Assembly (NCBI RefSeq): GCF_000687835.1
Contig: NZ_JHYB01000004.1
Span: 62,001 to 126,000 of the forward strand
Length of the DNA stretch: 64,000 nt
Direction: 5' to 3'
Source: Haploplasma modicum ATCC 29102
GTDB lineage: Bacteria > Bacillota_I > Bacilli_A > Acholeplasmatales > Acholeplasmataceae
Shown: positions 34,124-43,311 of the stretch, piece by piece
Position numbering within the stretch: the stretch's first letter is position 1
Layout of the letters: each line of letters starts with the position of its first letter
Program-made: the position numbers and the translations under genes
Notes under the pieces: generated by a model
Database searches by the model: none
What the model saw: the letters and a program-made list of their open reading frames with translations, nothing else
Told to the model about the DNA's origin: nothing

Positions 34124-35458
34124 ATGAATAATGAATTAAGCCTTATCTACGAAAATTTAAACAATAAATATCCAACCGAAAAAGAATATTTATCAAGTGT
34201 TTATGAATTTTTAACCTCCATCAGTGAGATTTATAATGACTTTCCTGATTTAGGTGATTTAGGAATAATTGAAAGATTAATTGAACCAGATCGAATTATT
34301 ACTTTTAAAGTTCCATGGGTTAATGATCAAAATAAAGTAATAGTAAATACTGGATACAGAGTTCAGTTTAGTAATTTACTTGGACCATATAAAGGTGGAA
34401 TTAGATTTGATAAATCTGTAAATTTATCTATCTTAAAGTTTTTAGGTTTTGAACAGACACTTAAAAATAGTCTAACTACTCTACTTTTAGGTGGTGCTAA
34501 GGGTGGAAGTGATTTTGATCCTGCAAATAAATCAGATCTAGAAATTATGAGATTTTGTCAAAGTTTTATGAATGAATTATACAGACATATTGGAGCAAAC
34601 ACTGATGTTCCTGCAGGTGATTTGGGTGTTGGAGCAAAAGAAGTTGGTTATCTCTATGGTCATTATAAAAAATTAGCAAATGTATCAAATGGAACATTTA
34701 CTGGTAAAGGCTTTGATTATGGTGGTAGTTTAATTAGACCAGAGGCAACCGGATATGGAGTTTGTTATATTGCTGAATTTGCTTTAAATAAATATTTAGA
34801 TAAATCACTAAATGGACAAAAAGTACTAATCTCAGGAAGTGGTAATGTTGGAATACATGCTGCTTTTAAAGCAAAAGAATTAGGAGCTATAATTGTTGGA
34901 ATGTCTTCTATTACTGGAGTAATTGAGGACCAATCAGGAATTGATGTTGAATTAATTAGTAAAATTCAAACTAATAAATTAAGTTTCAAGCACCATTTAG
35001 AAACATATCCAGATGCAAAATACTATAGTAATCCTAGAGACCTTTGGAAAATAAAAGCTAATATTGCAATTCCATGTGCTAAAGAAAATGAAGTTTCGCT
35101 AACAGATGCTAAATTTATGATTGAAAATGGAGTTATTGCTTTAATAGAAGGTGCTAATAAACCTTCTGAAGTTGAAGTTTCTAAACTATTTGAAGAAAAT
35201 AAATTAATTTTTATTCCAAGTAAAGCTGCTAATGCAGGTGGTGTTAGTGTTTCACTTCTTGAAATGAATCAAAATGCTAGTCATCTTCAGTGGGACAAAA
35301 ATTTAGTTGATCAAAAATTAAAAGGCATCATGGAAAATATCTTTAATAACATTTATAATACTGCACTTAAAAATAATAATATTTATAATTTAACAAAGGC
35401 TGCAAATATTGCATCTTTTAAAAGATTATACAGTGCAATGAAACAATTAGGCGTATAA
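34124..35458 (+). CDS. gdhA: NADP-type glutamate dehydrogenase
   Basis: 444 residues, the hexameric 50-kDa class. Substrate domain: GYRVQFSNLLGPYKGGIRF with catalytic-site Lys, GGAKGGSDFDP, and NTDVPAGDLGVGAKEVGYL; Rossmann domain: ISGSGNVGIHAAFKAKELGA. It interconverts 2-oxoglutarate plus ammonia and glutamate; the class is usually NADPH-linked and assimilatory. AGAGGG precedes the ATG. Monocistronic with its own terminator. Confidence 0.95.
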   Translation: MNNELSLIYENLNNKYPTEKEYLSSVYEFLTSISEIYNDFPDLGDLGIIERLIEPDRIITFKVPWVNDQNKVIVNTGYRVQFSNLLGPYKGGIRFDKSVNLSILKFLGFEQTLKNSLTTLLLGGAKGGSDFDPANKSDLEIMRFCQSFMNELYRHIGANTDVPAGDLGVGAKEVGYLYGHYKKLANVSNGTFTGKGFDYGGSLIRPEATGYGVCYIAEFALNKYLDKSLNGQKVLISGSGNVGIHAAFKAKELGAIIVGMSSITGVIEDQSGIDVELISKIQTNKLSFKHHLETYPDAKYYSNPRDLWKIKANIAIPCAKENEVSLTDAKFMIENGVIALIEGANKPSEVEVSKLFEENKLIFIPSKAANAGGVSVSLLEMNQNASHLQWDKNLVDQKLKGIMENIFNNIYNTALKNNNIYNLTKAANIASFKRLYSAMKQLGV

Positions 35459-35463
35459 AATAA

Positions 35464-35502
35464 ATAAACCAGACAAAATTAATTGTCTGGTTTAATTTTT
35501 TT
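35464..35502. terminator. bidirectional terminator between gdhA and a DsbA-like gene
   Basis: Stem AACCAGACAA / TTGTCTGGTT with loop AATTAA, flanked by T-rich sequence on the plus side and A-rich sequence on the other. Serves both convergent genes. Confidence 0.9.
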
Positions 35503-36109
35503 AATAGTTACAAAATTCTCCACTACATTCAGTTTTTGGATTCTTACTTTCTTCTAAGATATGACTAATTATATTTTTAAGTTCTTGTTTGCTATAATAT
35601 CCATTATAATTATGTTTGATATTAATTCTTAAATGAGGAACTTGAATAATACCTTTATATTTAGCATTTTCTTTATTTGAACTAATTTGCTTGTTGTAGC
35701 AACATGAATCAAGAACCTTTCTTGTCTCTGTTAAATCTAAATTGATTTTTTTAGCTACTTCTTCTAAAAACTTAACATCGTTAATCTTATTATTATTAAC
35801 ATATGCCTCATGGAAAACTAAAACATTAAATTCTTTAGCTAAATTATTCCATTTTGCAAGATGCGCTAGTTGATGAACATAGTCTGTATCATAAAAGCCT
35901 TGATCTACATAAGTCGGTATATTTTCATTAACAATTTTTATTAACTCTGGTATTTGTTTTAATTGATTATATAGTGGCTCATCAAGTTTATAACTACGAT
36001 ATAATAGATCATATTTTTCTAGTTTTAATTCATCGATTGCTTCTATTAAATTTTTATGCGTCAAATATGTTATTGGACATAAATAGTCAACCCAAAATTC
36101 TATTCTCAT
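35501..36109 (-). CDS. DsbA/FrnE-like thioredoxin-fold protein
   Basis: 202 residues with the DsbA-like (FrnE/HCCA isomerase) fold: MRIEFWVDYLCPITYLTHKN at the start, an inserted helical domain, and a later IIQVPHLRIN with the cis-Pro. The active-site position reads CPIT, so the second Cys of the usual CxxC is missing, and there is no signal peptide. A Cys pair occurs at the extreme C-terminus (ECSGEFCNY). A redox role in the cytoplasm is plausible, perhaps thiol-stress related as in YjbH/FrnE relatives. Confidence 0.8.
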   Translation of the reverse strand: MRIEFWVDYLCPITYLTHKNLIEAIDELKLEKYDLLYRSYKLDEPLYNQLKQIPELIKIVNENIPTYVDQGFYDTDYVHQLAHLAKWNNLAKEFNVLVFHEAYVNNNKINDVKFLEEVAKKINLDLTETRKVLDSCCYNKQISSNKENAKYKGIIQVPHLRINIKHNYNGYYSKQELKNIISHILEESKNPKTECSGEFCNY

Positions 36110-36180
36110 AATAACGCTCCTTCTTTTTTATCACATGTATATTAACATTAATTAATAGGTTAATTCAAGTAAAACACTAA

Positions 36181-36927
36181 TTAAGAGATTATTTCATTAA
36201 TTATGTTATTATTAAAGCCTTTTTGATATAACTTATTTTTAATAAACTGCTTTAACTCATAACCTTCTTTTTTATTTTGGTATTTCTTTAAAAGTTTTTC
36301 ATATTCCTTAATTAATAAATCACGTTCATCAATTATAACATCTCTAAACTCTTTTTCGACAATACTAAAAATGAGGTCATTACTATATCCTTTATTAATT
36401 AATGATGTAGTTATTTTTTGCTTTAGCTGCTTTTTATTAAGTTTTTTATTTTTAATTATATTAGACTTAACAAATTTTTCAATTGCCTCATCTTCTTTAA
36501 TATTTTCTAAAAATTCATTAATTAAATCTTTGTCTAATCCCTTATTTATTAACTTTCTTAAGACGACTTTTTTACCATCGTTTTTTGTTCTAAATTCTAG
36601 ATAATTTTTAATATACATTTTATCATTTAAAAAATTATATTTTGTATATTTTAAAACAAGTTCATTAATTAACAAATCACTTGCATTATTATCCTTTAAA
36701 TAGGTTTTCAGTTCATGTGTTGTTATTTGTTTCTTTAATTTATTTTTAGCAATTCTATCAAAATAATAGTACTCATTTTCTTTTATTATTTCAGTCCATT
36801 TATTAGTACTAATTTCCAATTTGTCAGTTATTTTATATTTATAAATAATCTCTTTTTCAATATTATATGAAACATAATTAAATTCAACTTCATAATAATA
36901 CTTTAGTTTTTTGATTATCCTAATCAT
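36181..36927 (-). CDS. recX: regulatory protein RecX
   Basis: 248 residues made of repeated three-helix RecX units, e.g. TTHELKTYLKDNNASDLLINELVLKYTKYNFLNDKMY and KVVLRKLINKGLDKDLINEFL, within the length range of firmicute RecX. It binds RecA filaments and tunes recombination. The start overlaps the YitT-like gene by 4 bases. Very AT-rich and Lys/Asn-rich, as are its neighbours. Confidence 0.85.
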   Translation of the reverse strand: MIRIIKKLKYYYEVEFNYVSYNIEKEIIYKYKITDKLEISTNKWTEIIKENEYYYFDRIAKNKLKKQITTHELKTYLKDNNASDLLINELVLKYTKYNFLNDKMYIKNYLEFRTKNDGKKVVLRKLINKGLDKDLINEFLENIKEDEAIEKFVKSNIIKNKKLNKKQLKQKITTSLINKGYSNDLIFSIVEKEFRDVIIDERDLLIKEYEKLLKKYQNKKEGYELKQFIKNKLYQKGFNNNIINEIIS

Positions 36928-37799
36928 TTGCTAAAACCAATTCCAACCGATTCACTAGTCTTTGTAATAAAAGTAAATGCATTTGGATCATTTTCATGAA
37001 TGATTGCTTTTAGATGGTATAACTGATTTTTAGAGATTGTACATATTATCATGTCTTTTTCAGTTTCACTAAATCCACCTGTAACATGTACTTTTGTTAC
37101 ACCACGGTTGATTTTTTTATATATTAAATCTTTTAGTAAATGATAGTCATTTGTCACAATAAATACTGTATAGCCACTTCTTCCTGTTAATAAAACCTTA
37201 TCAACAATATAACCAGAAATAACAATTCCTAGTATTGCAAAAAATGTTAATTCAATATTTTTAGTATATACTAAGCCAAGTAGAACAATTAAACCATCAG
37301 CAATATAAATTGAGACTGAATTAGGTAATCTTAATTTATGATGTAATATTCTAACTACGACATCACTACCACCTGTTGTTGCATTGTTTTTAAAGACTAA
37401 TCCAAGGCCTAATCCAGTTAATACTGCACCAAGGGTTGCGACAATAATAATTTTATTATCACCAGCAATTTGATCATATAAAATAGCTGGACTTACTTTA
37501 GTAAGAGATATTAAGAAGGTGAAAAATGGTAACATTAATGATCCATAAATTGTCTTATAGAACAATTCTTTTCCTAAGACTAACCCTCCAATTACTAATA
37601 GTACTAAATTAGCTGCAAAAATAAAAATACTAACACCAATTGGAGCAAGTTCAAATATACTTTTAATAATTAAAGATAGTCCTGTTACACCACCTGTTAT
37701 TAAATTAGCTGGTTGATTGAAAAAATAAAATCCAACGGCAACTAAAAAAACACCAAGAGTTATTTGTAAGTATTCAATAACTTTTTCATTTTTAAACAT
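36924..37799 (-). CDS. YitT family membrane protein (DUF161/DUF2179)
   Basis: 291 residues. Five or six membrane segments in the first 200 residues with the family element LITGGVTGLSLIIK, and VFKNNATTGGSDVVVRIL, then the soluble DUF2179 domain (GVTKVHVTGGFSETEKDMIICTISKNQ). Transport substrate of this family is not established. Starts one base after prfB ends and overlaps recX, so secA-prfB-yitT-recX form one run. Confidence 0.9.
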   Translation of the reverse strand: MFKNEKVIEYLQITLGVFLVAVGFYFFNQPANLITGGVTGLSLIIKSIFELAPIGVSIFIFAANLVLLVIGGLVLGKELFYKTIYGSLMLPFFTFLISLTKVSPAILYDQIAGDNKIIIVATLGAVLTGLGLGLVFKNNATTGGSDVVVRILHHKLRLPNSVSIYIADGLIVLLGLVYTKNIELTFFAILGIVISGYIVDKVLLTGRSGYTVFIVTNDYHLLKDLIYKKINRGVTKVHVTGGFSETEKDMIICTISKNQLYHLKAIIHENDPNAFTFITKTSESVGIGFSK

Positions 37800-37800
37800 C

Positions 37801-38892
37801 TTAACCCCTCGCTTTTAAATATGCACTAATAAAGTCTTGTAAGTCTCCATCCATAACATCATTAATTTGGCTTGTTTCATAGTTTGTTCTATGGTCTTTA
37901 ACCATTTGATATGGGTGGAACACATAACTTCTAATTTGTGATCCCCAAGCAATATCTTTTAACTCACCTTTAATGTTAGCTAATTTTTCTTCTTTTTTTC
38001 TAATTTCTTCTTGAATTAATTTAGCTTTTAAAAGATTCATTGCTGTTTCTCTATTTTTTATTTGACTACGTTCATTTTGGCAACTAACAATAATATTAGT
38101 TGGAATATGCGTAATTCTAACGGCTGAATCGGTTGTATTAACTGACTGACCACCAGCACCACTTGAACGATAAACGTCAACTCTTAAATCTTCATCTTTT
38201 ATTTCTACTGAGACACTATTATCAATTTCTGGCATAACTTCAACTGAAGCAAAAGATGTATGTCTTCTTGCGTTAGAATCAAACGGAGATATTCTTACTA
38301 AGCGATGAACCCCTCGTTCTGCTTTTAAATAACCATATGCATAATCACCTTTTACAAGCATAGTAACAGACTTAATTCCAGCTTCTTCACCTTGCTGATA
38401 ATCAAGGATTTCCATCTTATATTTCATATTGTTAGCATATCTTTGATACATTCTAAAAATCATTAAAGCCCAGTCCATAGCTTCAGTTCCACCAGCACCA
38501 GCATGAATTTCTAAAATTGCATTATTAGTATCATATTCATCACTTAATAAAATTTCAATTGAAAAATCATCAATTACTTTTTCCAAGTTTGATAAGTCTT
38601 CTTCTAAAATTTCCCATTCTTCAGTTCTTTCTTCACTAATCTCTAGCCAGTCTTTAACACTGTCTAAATCTTTTTCTAACTTTTCAATTTTTTCAATTTT
38701 TTCACTTAGTAAATTAGCTTCCTTAGTAACTTTAGTTGCACTATCTGAGTCATTCCAAAAAGTTGGACTTTGCATAATATTATTTAATTCATCAAGTCTC
38801 ACCTTTAATTCAGATGGTGCAATTTTATTATTTAAATCACTAACTTGTTTTGTTAATTTTTCAATTAACCTATTTACTTCAAATTTTTCCAT
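37801..38892 (-). CDS. prfB: peptide chain release factor 2
   Basis: 363 residues. Helical domain 1, the codon-recognition domain, and the catalytic GGQ in SSGAGGQSVNTTDSAVRITH. It releases peptides at UGA and UAA; its presence shows that UGA is a stop codon here. The reading frame is continuous from ATG 38892 with no in-frame TGA near codon 25, so the usual autoregulatory +1 frameshift of prfB is absent. Follows secA by 12 bases, a classic arrangement. Confidence 0.97.
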   Translation of the reverse strand: MEKFEVNRLIEKLTKQVSDLNNKIAPSELKVRLDELNNIMQSPTFWNDSDSATKVTKEANLLSEKIEKIEKLEKDLDSVKDWLEISEERTEEWEILEEDLSNLEKVIDDFSIEILLSDEYDTNNAILEIHAGAGGTEAMDWALMIFRMYQRYANNMKYKMEILDYQQGEEAGIKSVTMLVKGDYAYGYLKAERGVHRLVRISPFDSNARRHTSFASVEVMPEIDNSVSVEIKDEDLRVDVYRSSGAGGQSVNTTDSAVRITHIPTNIIVSCQNERSQIKNRETAMNLLKAKLIQEEIRKKEEKLANIKGELKDIAWGSQIRSYVFHPYQMVKDHRTNYETSQINDVMDGDLQDFISAYLKARG

Positions 38893-38904
38893 ATAAAAAA
38901 CTCC

Positions 38905-41364
38905 TTATTGCCAAGGAGCTCTTCTACCCCTTATTTTTTGTTTTTTGGCTTTTTTAGGCTTGTCTGAGCCTTCATTTGTTGCAGTATTTTTAACTACTGC
39001 TTCTCTTTTTACATTATATTCAATATTTGCTTTTAAAACATATTTTGTGACATCTCTTGAAATATTACTAATTAATTCTTCAAATAATCTATATCCTTCT
39101 TTTTGATAAATAACTAAAGGATTTTGTTGACCATATGCTTGTAAGACAACTCCTTGTCTTAATTCGCTCATTGTATCAATGTGATTCATCCAGTATGTAT
39201 CAATAATTCTTAACATTATAACTTTTAAAAACTCAACAAATACTTCTTCTGGTATTTGTGTCTTTTTATTATTAATTTCAAAATTAGCTAATTCTTTTAA
39301 ATATTCAATTACGCCTTCTTCATCTTTTTCTTTTAATGTTTCTAAATCAATTGTATTTGTTCTATAAATTGGACCATTAAAATGTTTATATAATCCTTCA
39401 TAGTCAATTTCTGTTTTTCTGCCTGATTGATCAATATACATACTTGCATCATCTTCAATGCTTCTAAATAACATATTTAAGGCTTGTTCTTCAATATTTG
39501 ATTCTGTTAAAACGTCCATACGTTCTTTATAAATAATTTCACGGTGCATTCTTAACACATCATCATATTTCAAAACATTTTTACGTGATTCAAAGTTATT
39601 TCCTTCAATTCTTTTTTGTGCTCCAGCAACAAACCTTGAAAACATTTTTGATTCAACTGGTGAGTTCTTATCTTCATTTAAGTTTTGTAATAACTGAATT
39701 CTCTTCTTAAAAGTCTCGCCACCAAATCTAACCATTAATTCATCTTCAGCTGATAAATAAAATCTTGAGAACCCTGGATCACCTTGACGTCCAGCACGAC
39801 CTCTTAACTGATTATCAATTCTTCTTGATTCATGTCTTTCGCTACCTAAAACTGCAAGTCCACCTAGTGCGACTACACCTTCACCTAACTTAATGTCAGT
39901 CCCACGACCAGCCATGTTGGTTGCGATTGTAACAGAGCCCATACGACCAGCTTTTTCAACAATTTCAGCTTCTCTTAAATGATTCTTAGCATTTAAAACT
40001 TCATGTGGAATTCTTCTTTTTCTAAGTTCTACCGATAAGAATTCACTTGTTTCAACAGCAATAGTACCAACTAATACTGGTTGTCCTAGTTTATGTCTTG
40101 CTTCAACATCATCTAATAATGCATTATATTTTGCTTCTGCTGTAGCATAAATAAAATCTGGTGCATCTATTCTAATAACAGGTTCATTTGTTGGAATAAC
40201 AATAACGTCCATGTTATAAATTTCATTAAACTCTTCTTCTTCAGTTTTAGCAGTACCAGTCATACCTGATAGTTTTGAGTACATTCTAAAGAAGTTTTGG
40301 TAAGTAATAGTTGCAACAGTAATAGTTTCTTTTTTAATTTCTACACCTTCTTTAGCTTCAATTGCTTGGTGTAATCCTTCACTAAACTGTCTACCATGTA
40401 AAATACGACCTGTAAATTGGTCAACGATTAATACTTCGTTATTATCAACTACATACTCTTTATCTCTTTGTAAAATATAATTAGCTCTTAAGGCATTATT
40501 AATACCATGAACAATTGACACATTATTTAAATCATAAATGTTTTCAACATTGAAAAAAGACTCCGCTTTATTAATACCACTAGGAGTTAACTCAATTGTT
40601 TGTGATTCAACATCTATTTCATAATCATCTTCTAAAAGACTTTTTACATATCTATCAACACGTTCATATAGTCCACCATTATTCTTTGCTCCACCAGAAA
40701 TAATAAGAGGAGTTCTCGCCTCATCAACTAAGATTGAGTCAACTTCGTCAATAATTGCAAACTTTAATCCGCGTTTAGCAACAATATCATTAGCATATAA
40801 TGCCATATGATCTCTTAAATAGTCAAAACCTAATTCACTATTAGTTGAATACATAATATCGCAATCATATGCTTCTTGTTTTTGTTTTTGTGTTAACTCA
40901 CGAATATTTAAGCCCACTGTTAACCCAAGAAATCTGAATAAATCACCAATTTCTCCCTCAACTTCTCTTCTTGCAAGGTATTCGTTAACTGTAACAATAT
41001 GAACACCTTCATTTGTTAAAGCATTTAAGTATGCTGGCATAACAGCAGTTAAAGTTTTACCTTCACCAGTCTTCATTTCAGCAATATTACCACCATGAAT
41101 TGCAACAGCCCCTAATATTTGTACAAAATATGGTTTCATTCCTGTAACTCTGGTTGATGCTTCTCTAACAACAGCATAAGCTTCAACTTGTAGACTATCT
41201 AAACTTTCCCCATTTTGATATCTTTCTTTAAACTCATTTGTTTTTTCTTTTAATTCTAAATCAGTTAGTTTTTGCATTTCTTCGTCTAGTGCAAAAACAT
41301 TTTTAGCAATTATATTTGCTTCTTTTAATACTTTTCTCGTTGGATCAAACCACTTTTTAAACAT
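38905..41364 (-). CDS. secA: preprotein translocase ATPase SecA
   Basis: 819 residues. Walker A in MKTGEGKTLTA (about 100-110), DEVDSILVDEARTPLI, the RGRAGRQGDPG motif of NBD2, and helical scaffold/wing domains. It drives export through SecYEG. The C-terminus is Lys/Arg-rich (KKAKKQKIRGRRAPWQ) and lacks the Cys-rich zinc motif that binds SecB, common in reduced firmicutes and mollicutes. First gene of the secA-prfB-yitT-recX run. Confidence 0.97.
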   Translation of the reverse strand: MFKKWFDPTRKVLKEANIIAKNVFALDEEMQKLTDLELKEKTNEFKERYQNGESLDSLQVEAYAVVREASTRVTGMKPYFVQILGAVAIHGGNIAEMKTGEGKTLTAVMPAYLNALTNEGVHIVTVNEYLARREVEGEIGDLFRFLGLTVGLNIRELTQKQKQEAYDCDIMYSTNSELGFDYLRDHMALYANDIVAKRGLKFAIIDEVDSILVDEARTPLIISGGAKNNGGLYERVDRYVKSLLEDDYEIDVESQTIELTPSGINKAESFFNVENIYDLNNVSIVHGINNALRANYILQRDKEYVVDNNEVLIVDQFTGRILHGRQFSEGLHQAIEAKEGVEIKKETITVATITYQNFFRMYSKLSGMTGTAKTEEEEFNEIYNMDVIVIPTNEPVIRIDAPDFIYATAEAKYNALLDDVEARHKLGQPVLVGTIAVETSEFLSVELRKRRIPHEVLNAKNHLREAEIVEKAGRMGSVTIATNMAGRGTDIKLGEGVVALGGLAVLGSERHESRRIDNQLRGRAGRQGDPGFSRFYLSAEDELMVRFGGETFKKRIQLLQNLNEDKNSPVESKMFSRFVAGAQKRIEGNNFESRKNVLKYDDVLRMHREIIYKERMDVLTESNIEEQALNMLFRSIEDDASMYIDQSGRKTEIDYEGLYKHFNGPIYRTNTIDLETLKEKDEEGVIEYLKELANFEINNKKTQIPEEVFVEFLKVIMLRIIDTYWMNHIDTMSELRQGVVLQAYGQQNPLVIYQKEGYRLFEELISNISRDVTKYVLKANIEYNVKREAVVKNTATNEGSDKPKKAKKQKIRGRRAPWQ

Positions 41365-41455
41365 GAAATCACTTCCTTTTATCTCTATAATAATACTATA
41401 ATAGAGTTATTTTTTCAAGACAAAACTAATATTACCATATTTTACACATGAAAAT

Positions 41456-41510
41456 AAAAAAAGTAGTTAGTAAAATATTTAATTAAAAATATTCAACTAA
41501 ATCTACTTTT
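41456..41510 (-). terminator. terminator after the LemA-like gene
   Basis: Minus-strand stem AAAGTAG / CTACTTT with a long, partly paired AT loop that includes the end of the gene, followed by seven Ts. Confidence 0.55.
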
Positions 41511-41971
41511 GTAATTTTTGCTATTATATTGTAAGGAAAACTTCTAATATGGCTATTAAAACTTGCTGCATAATTATTGTAAATATTTATTGCTGCTTCA
41601 ATATTTTCCAAATAAAACAAAGCTTTTTTTCGGTAATTTATAACTTCGTCACTTATTTTTATACTGCTATTTTCCTCTAAAAAATATTTAAAATTATTAT
41701 AATCGTTGCTCAACATTAAACTGAATTCACGCATATCATTAATACTTGGATGAGATTTTAAACTTACAGAAGTCTTTACTACTTCTTCATTTAATAAAAA
41801 ATTAATTTCATTTAAATATCTATTTGTTTGATTAAGTAAGGATTCTAATTCAACTTCACTATTAAATATTTGTTCTTTATTAACTTTAATAATTTTATAG
41901 ATAATAAAAGACCATAATAGTAAAATTAGTGAAAAGATTACTATTCCAATTAAAACATATAAGTAAATCAT
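41483..41971 (-). CDS. divergent LemA-like single-pass membrane protein
   Basis: 162 residues. One N-terminal membrane helix ([21 protein letters not shown]), a helical body, and a C-terminal [26 protein letters not shown] that matches the conserved end of LemA proteins (YN...YN...FP...). The central part has drifted, so this is a remote member. Overlaps metK by 4 bases and is thus under the SAM riboswitch. Function of LemA is not settled. Confidence 0.6.
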   Translation of the reverse strand: MIYLYVLIGIVIFSLILLLWSFIIYKIIKVNKEQIFNSEVELESLLNQTNRYLNEINFLLNEEVVKTSVSLKSHPSINDMREFSLMLSNDYNNFKYFLEENSSIKISDEVINYRKKALFYLENIEAAINIYNNYAASFNSHIRSFPYNIIAKITKVDLVEYF

Positions 41972-43119
41972 TTAACAAGTTCCTTAAAAACTTCAAGATC
42001 ATCAAGTTTTTCCCATTTTTGGTCTAATGCATTAACCCCGAAATGACCATAAGATGATGTATTCTTAAATACTGGTTTTTGTAACTCTAACTTTTTAATG
42101 ATTGCTTTGGGTCTTAAATCAAAATTGTCTTTAATTACTTTGTAGATTAATTCTTTTTCTACTTTTTCAGTATTAAAAGTTTCAATAAATAAACTAACAG
42201 GTTCAGCCTTACCAATTGCATATGCAACTTGTAATTCAACTTTGTTTGCAAGATTTGCAGCAACTATATGTTTTGCTAAATATCTAAGCATATAGGCAGC
42301 ACTTCTATCAACTTTACTTGCATCTTTACCACTAAATGCACCACCACCATGTCTTGCGTATCCACCATATGAATCAACAATTATTTTTCTACCTGTAAGA
42401 CCACTATCAGCAGCAGGTCCACCTAAGATAAAGCTTCCTGTTGGATTAATTAAAATCTTGGTGTTTTTATCTAATAAGCCATTTTTTATTACTTCATTAA
42501 TTACATGTTTAGTTAATGCTTCTCTTAATGTTTCTTGGGTGTGTGATGGATCATGCTGTGTTGAGATAACTATTGTATCAATTCTAACTGGATTATTGTT
42601 ACTATCATATTCGATTGTAACTTGAGTCTTACCATCCGGTCTAAGACCGCTTATAATGTTTTTTTCTCTAACTTCTGTTAGTCTAAGTGATAACTTATGT
42701 GCTAAATCAATAGCAAGTGGCATTAAACTATCAGTTTCATTAGATGCATAACCAAACATAATTCCTTGGTCACCAGCCCCTTGATCTAAGTCTTCTTTAT
42801 CAACACCCATAGCAATCTCACTTGATTGTTTTGATAACTCAACTTGAATTGAAACGTTTGATGCATTAAATCCTAATTCATCAGAATTATAGCCAATCTC
42901 TTTTATTGTTTCTCTAACGATTGCTTCATAATCAAGATTAGCATTTGTTGTTATTTCACCAAACACTAATACTAAGTTATTTTTAACTGCTGTTTCACAG
43001 GCTACTCTTGAGTTTTTATCTTGTGCTAAAGCACTGTCTAAGATGCTATCGCTTATTCTATCAGCTACTTTATCTGGATGTCCTTTTGTAACTGATTCAC
43101 TACTAAATAAATAATTCAT
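41968..43119 (-). CDS. metK: S-adenosylmethionine synthetase
   Basis: 383 residues from ATG 43119, which has AAGGAG upstream; the 11-codon longer frame is discarded because it runs into the riboswitch terminator. Seen: [37 protein letters not shown], the [22 protein letters not shown]-binding stretch. It makes SAM from methionine and ATP, and its leader carries a SAM-sensing riboswitch, so it is feedback-controlled at transcription. Confidence 0.97.
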   Translation of the reverse strand: MNYLFSSESVTKGHPDKVADRISDSILDSALAQDKNSRVACETAVKNNLVLVFGEITTNANLDYEAIVRETIKEIGYNSDELGFNASNVSIQVELSKQSSEIAMGVDKEDLDQGAGDQGIMFGYASNETDSLMPLAIDLAHKLSLRLTEVREKNIISGLRPDGKTQVTIEYDSNNNPVRIDTIVISTQHDPSHTQETLREALTKHVINEVIKNGLLDKNTKILINPTGSFILGGPAADSGLTGRKIIVDSYGGYARHGGGAFSGKDASKVDRSAAYMLRYLAKHIVAANLANKVELQVAYAIGKAEPVSLFIETFNTEKVEKELIYKVIKDNFDLRPKAIIKKLELQKPVFKNTSSYGHFGVNALDQKWEKLDDLEVFKELVK

Positions 43120-43133
43120 TTTTATACTCCTTT

Positions 43134-43264
43134 TTAAAAAAAACACTATCATAAGGATAGTGTCTTACTTTTCCTTATTGTTGGGTTTCCCCCTTGTGAA
43201 GGCACCTAATTAAATAGGTTGCCGCTACTTCAAAGCTCACGAAGCTCCATAGCTCTTAATAAGT
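43134..43264 (-). ncRNA. SAM riboswitch (S-box-like) with intrinsic terminator, metK leader
   Basis: On the minus strand the leader begins ACTTATTAAGAG (43264), continues through a P2 hairpin with the kink-turn-like GGAGCTTCGTGAGCTTTGA, then GAAGTAGCGGCAACC and an AGGTGCC strand that closes P3, a GGG/CCC hairpin, and AATAAGG to close P1 near 43174. This is the S-box order. The usual TAATTCC after GGTGC is replaced by TTCAC. A terminator hairpin (ACACTATC / GATAGTGT, 43142-43163) with eight Ts follows, so SAM binding should stop metK transcription. Confidence 0.82.
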
Positions 43265-43283
43265 TAATATTAATTTCTTTATT

Positions 43284-43311
43284 ATTATATCACAACTTTT
43301 ATTCTTGTCAA
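43284..43311 (-). promoter_or_regulatory. metK riboswitch promoter
   Basis: Minus-strand -35 TTGACA (43311-43306), 16-base spacer, -10 TATAAT (43289-43284) with TG at the extended position. The -35 abuts the stop codon of the upstream membrane protein gene. Confidence 0.85.
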
